DNA from: Pseudomonadota bacterium
Lineage (GTDB): Bacteria > Pseudomonadota > Alphaproteobacteria > Rhizobiales > Devosiaceae
Assembly: GCA_023387585.1 (NCBI GenBank)
Contig: JAEWHZ010000301.1
Span: forward strand, 1 to 5,290
Reading direction: 5' to 3'
Length of the DNA stretch: 5,290 nt
Each line of letters begins with the position of its first letter. Positions within the stretch are counted from its first letter, which is position 1. The position numbers and the translations under genes are program-made. The notes under the pieces were generated by a model. That model ran no database searches, was not told the DNA's origin, and was given only the letters and a program-made list of their open reading frames with translations. This document shows positions 5,189-5,290 of the stretch, piece after piece.

Positions 5189-5290
5189 TCTTCGCCTGCC
5201 CGCAGCCCCGGCCGATCCCTTCACTCTGCGCCTCGCTCGGGTTCACGAGGTAGAGGGGCGCGGGCGGCGTGCTTTTGCGCTGCTGCAGGC
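5172..5290 (+). CDS. Probable ImuA-like SOS mutagenesis protein, N-terminus (partial)
   Basis: The frame starts within the 3' end of the SRAP gene and runs off the right edge. ATG 5172 follows GGAAGG with 5-bp spacing; ATG 5178, in the same frame, is an alternative start. The overlap with SRAP is 17 or 11 bp, implying translational coupling. The visible peptide (about 39 residues) is MKMRHDLRLPAAPADPFTLR followed by LARVHEVEGRGRRAFALLQA. The RVHEVEG...RRAFAL segment resembles, from memory, the start of alphaproteobacterial ImuA, a RecA/SulA-like accessory protein. ImuA works with ImuB and DnaE2 in LexA-controlled translesion synthesis and is often encoded with them. With so few residues the assignment rests mainly on context and could be wrong; that a downstream gene starts here is more secure. 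Confidence 0.55.
   Translation, partial: MKMRHDLRLPAAPADPFTLRLARVHEVEGRGRRAFALLQ

Noticed and set aside
5185..5256. ATGA start/stop overlap suggesting a downstream gene at ATG 5185
   Set aside because: That frame hits TAG after about 23 codons, while the frame from 5172/5178 stays open to the window edge.
1..5290. CRISPR array, tRNA or rRNA gene, toxin-antitoxin or anti-phage system
   Set aside because: No spaced direct repeats, RNA-gene-like folds or matching protein motifs were seen on either strand.

Overview
The window looks like chromosomal DNA of a GC-rich alphaproteobacterium, most likely a Rhodobacterales member (Paracoccus/Rhodobacter type). The grounds are the high GC content, the type of LexA-box repeat upstream of the DNA-repair gene, and the protein variants seen. 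It is a mosaic of host genes, a prophage scrap and an insertion sequence. Everything left of about 4326 is encoded on the minus strand; the repair genes on the right are on the plus strand.

Region 1 (1-750, host): the N-terminal end of a probable Tat-exported protein runs off the left edge. Upstream of it, after a GC-rich spacer with a degenerate GTGCC(C/G) repeat, lies the C-terminal two thirds of a YghX-like dienelactone hydrolase. Its catalytic Cys, Asp and His are retained, but the N-terminus is missing.

Region 2 (about 751-1857, phage): an internal piece of a lambda-type phage portal protein. It joins the hydrolase remnant near 748-760 and is cut at its own N-terminal side by the insertion sequence. 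No other phage gene remains, so this is a scar of a largely deleted prophage.

Region 3 (1858-4326, IS): a structurally complete IS21-family element of 2469 bp. It has TGT...ACA ends, two-block imperfect terminal inverted repeats, and an istA (DDE transposase) and istB (AAA+ helper ATPase) pair with overlapping reading frames. The istB-side tip carries an outward TTGACA, and the istA-side end carries CAAAAT at the distance needed to build a promoter when two ends are joined. A hairpin in the istA leader covers its ribosome binding site. No target-site duplication is visible, which suggests a deletion or recombination at the element after insertion.

Region 4 (4327-5290, host): a possible relic of another IS end, then a LexA-box-like direct repeat (GTTC-N7-GTTC) 31 bp upstream of an intact SRAP-family (YedK/HMCES) abasic-site DNA-protein crosslinking gene. 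A second gene overlaps the SRAP stop codon and resembles the start of ImuA, so the two probably form an SOS-controlled repair/mutagenesis operon that continues beyond the window.

I see no CRISPR array, RNA gene or clearly undescribed system. The most informative items are the SOS operon head, the prophage/host gene fusion scar and the regulatory architecture of the IS21 ends.
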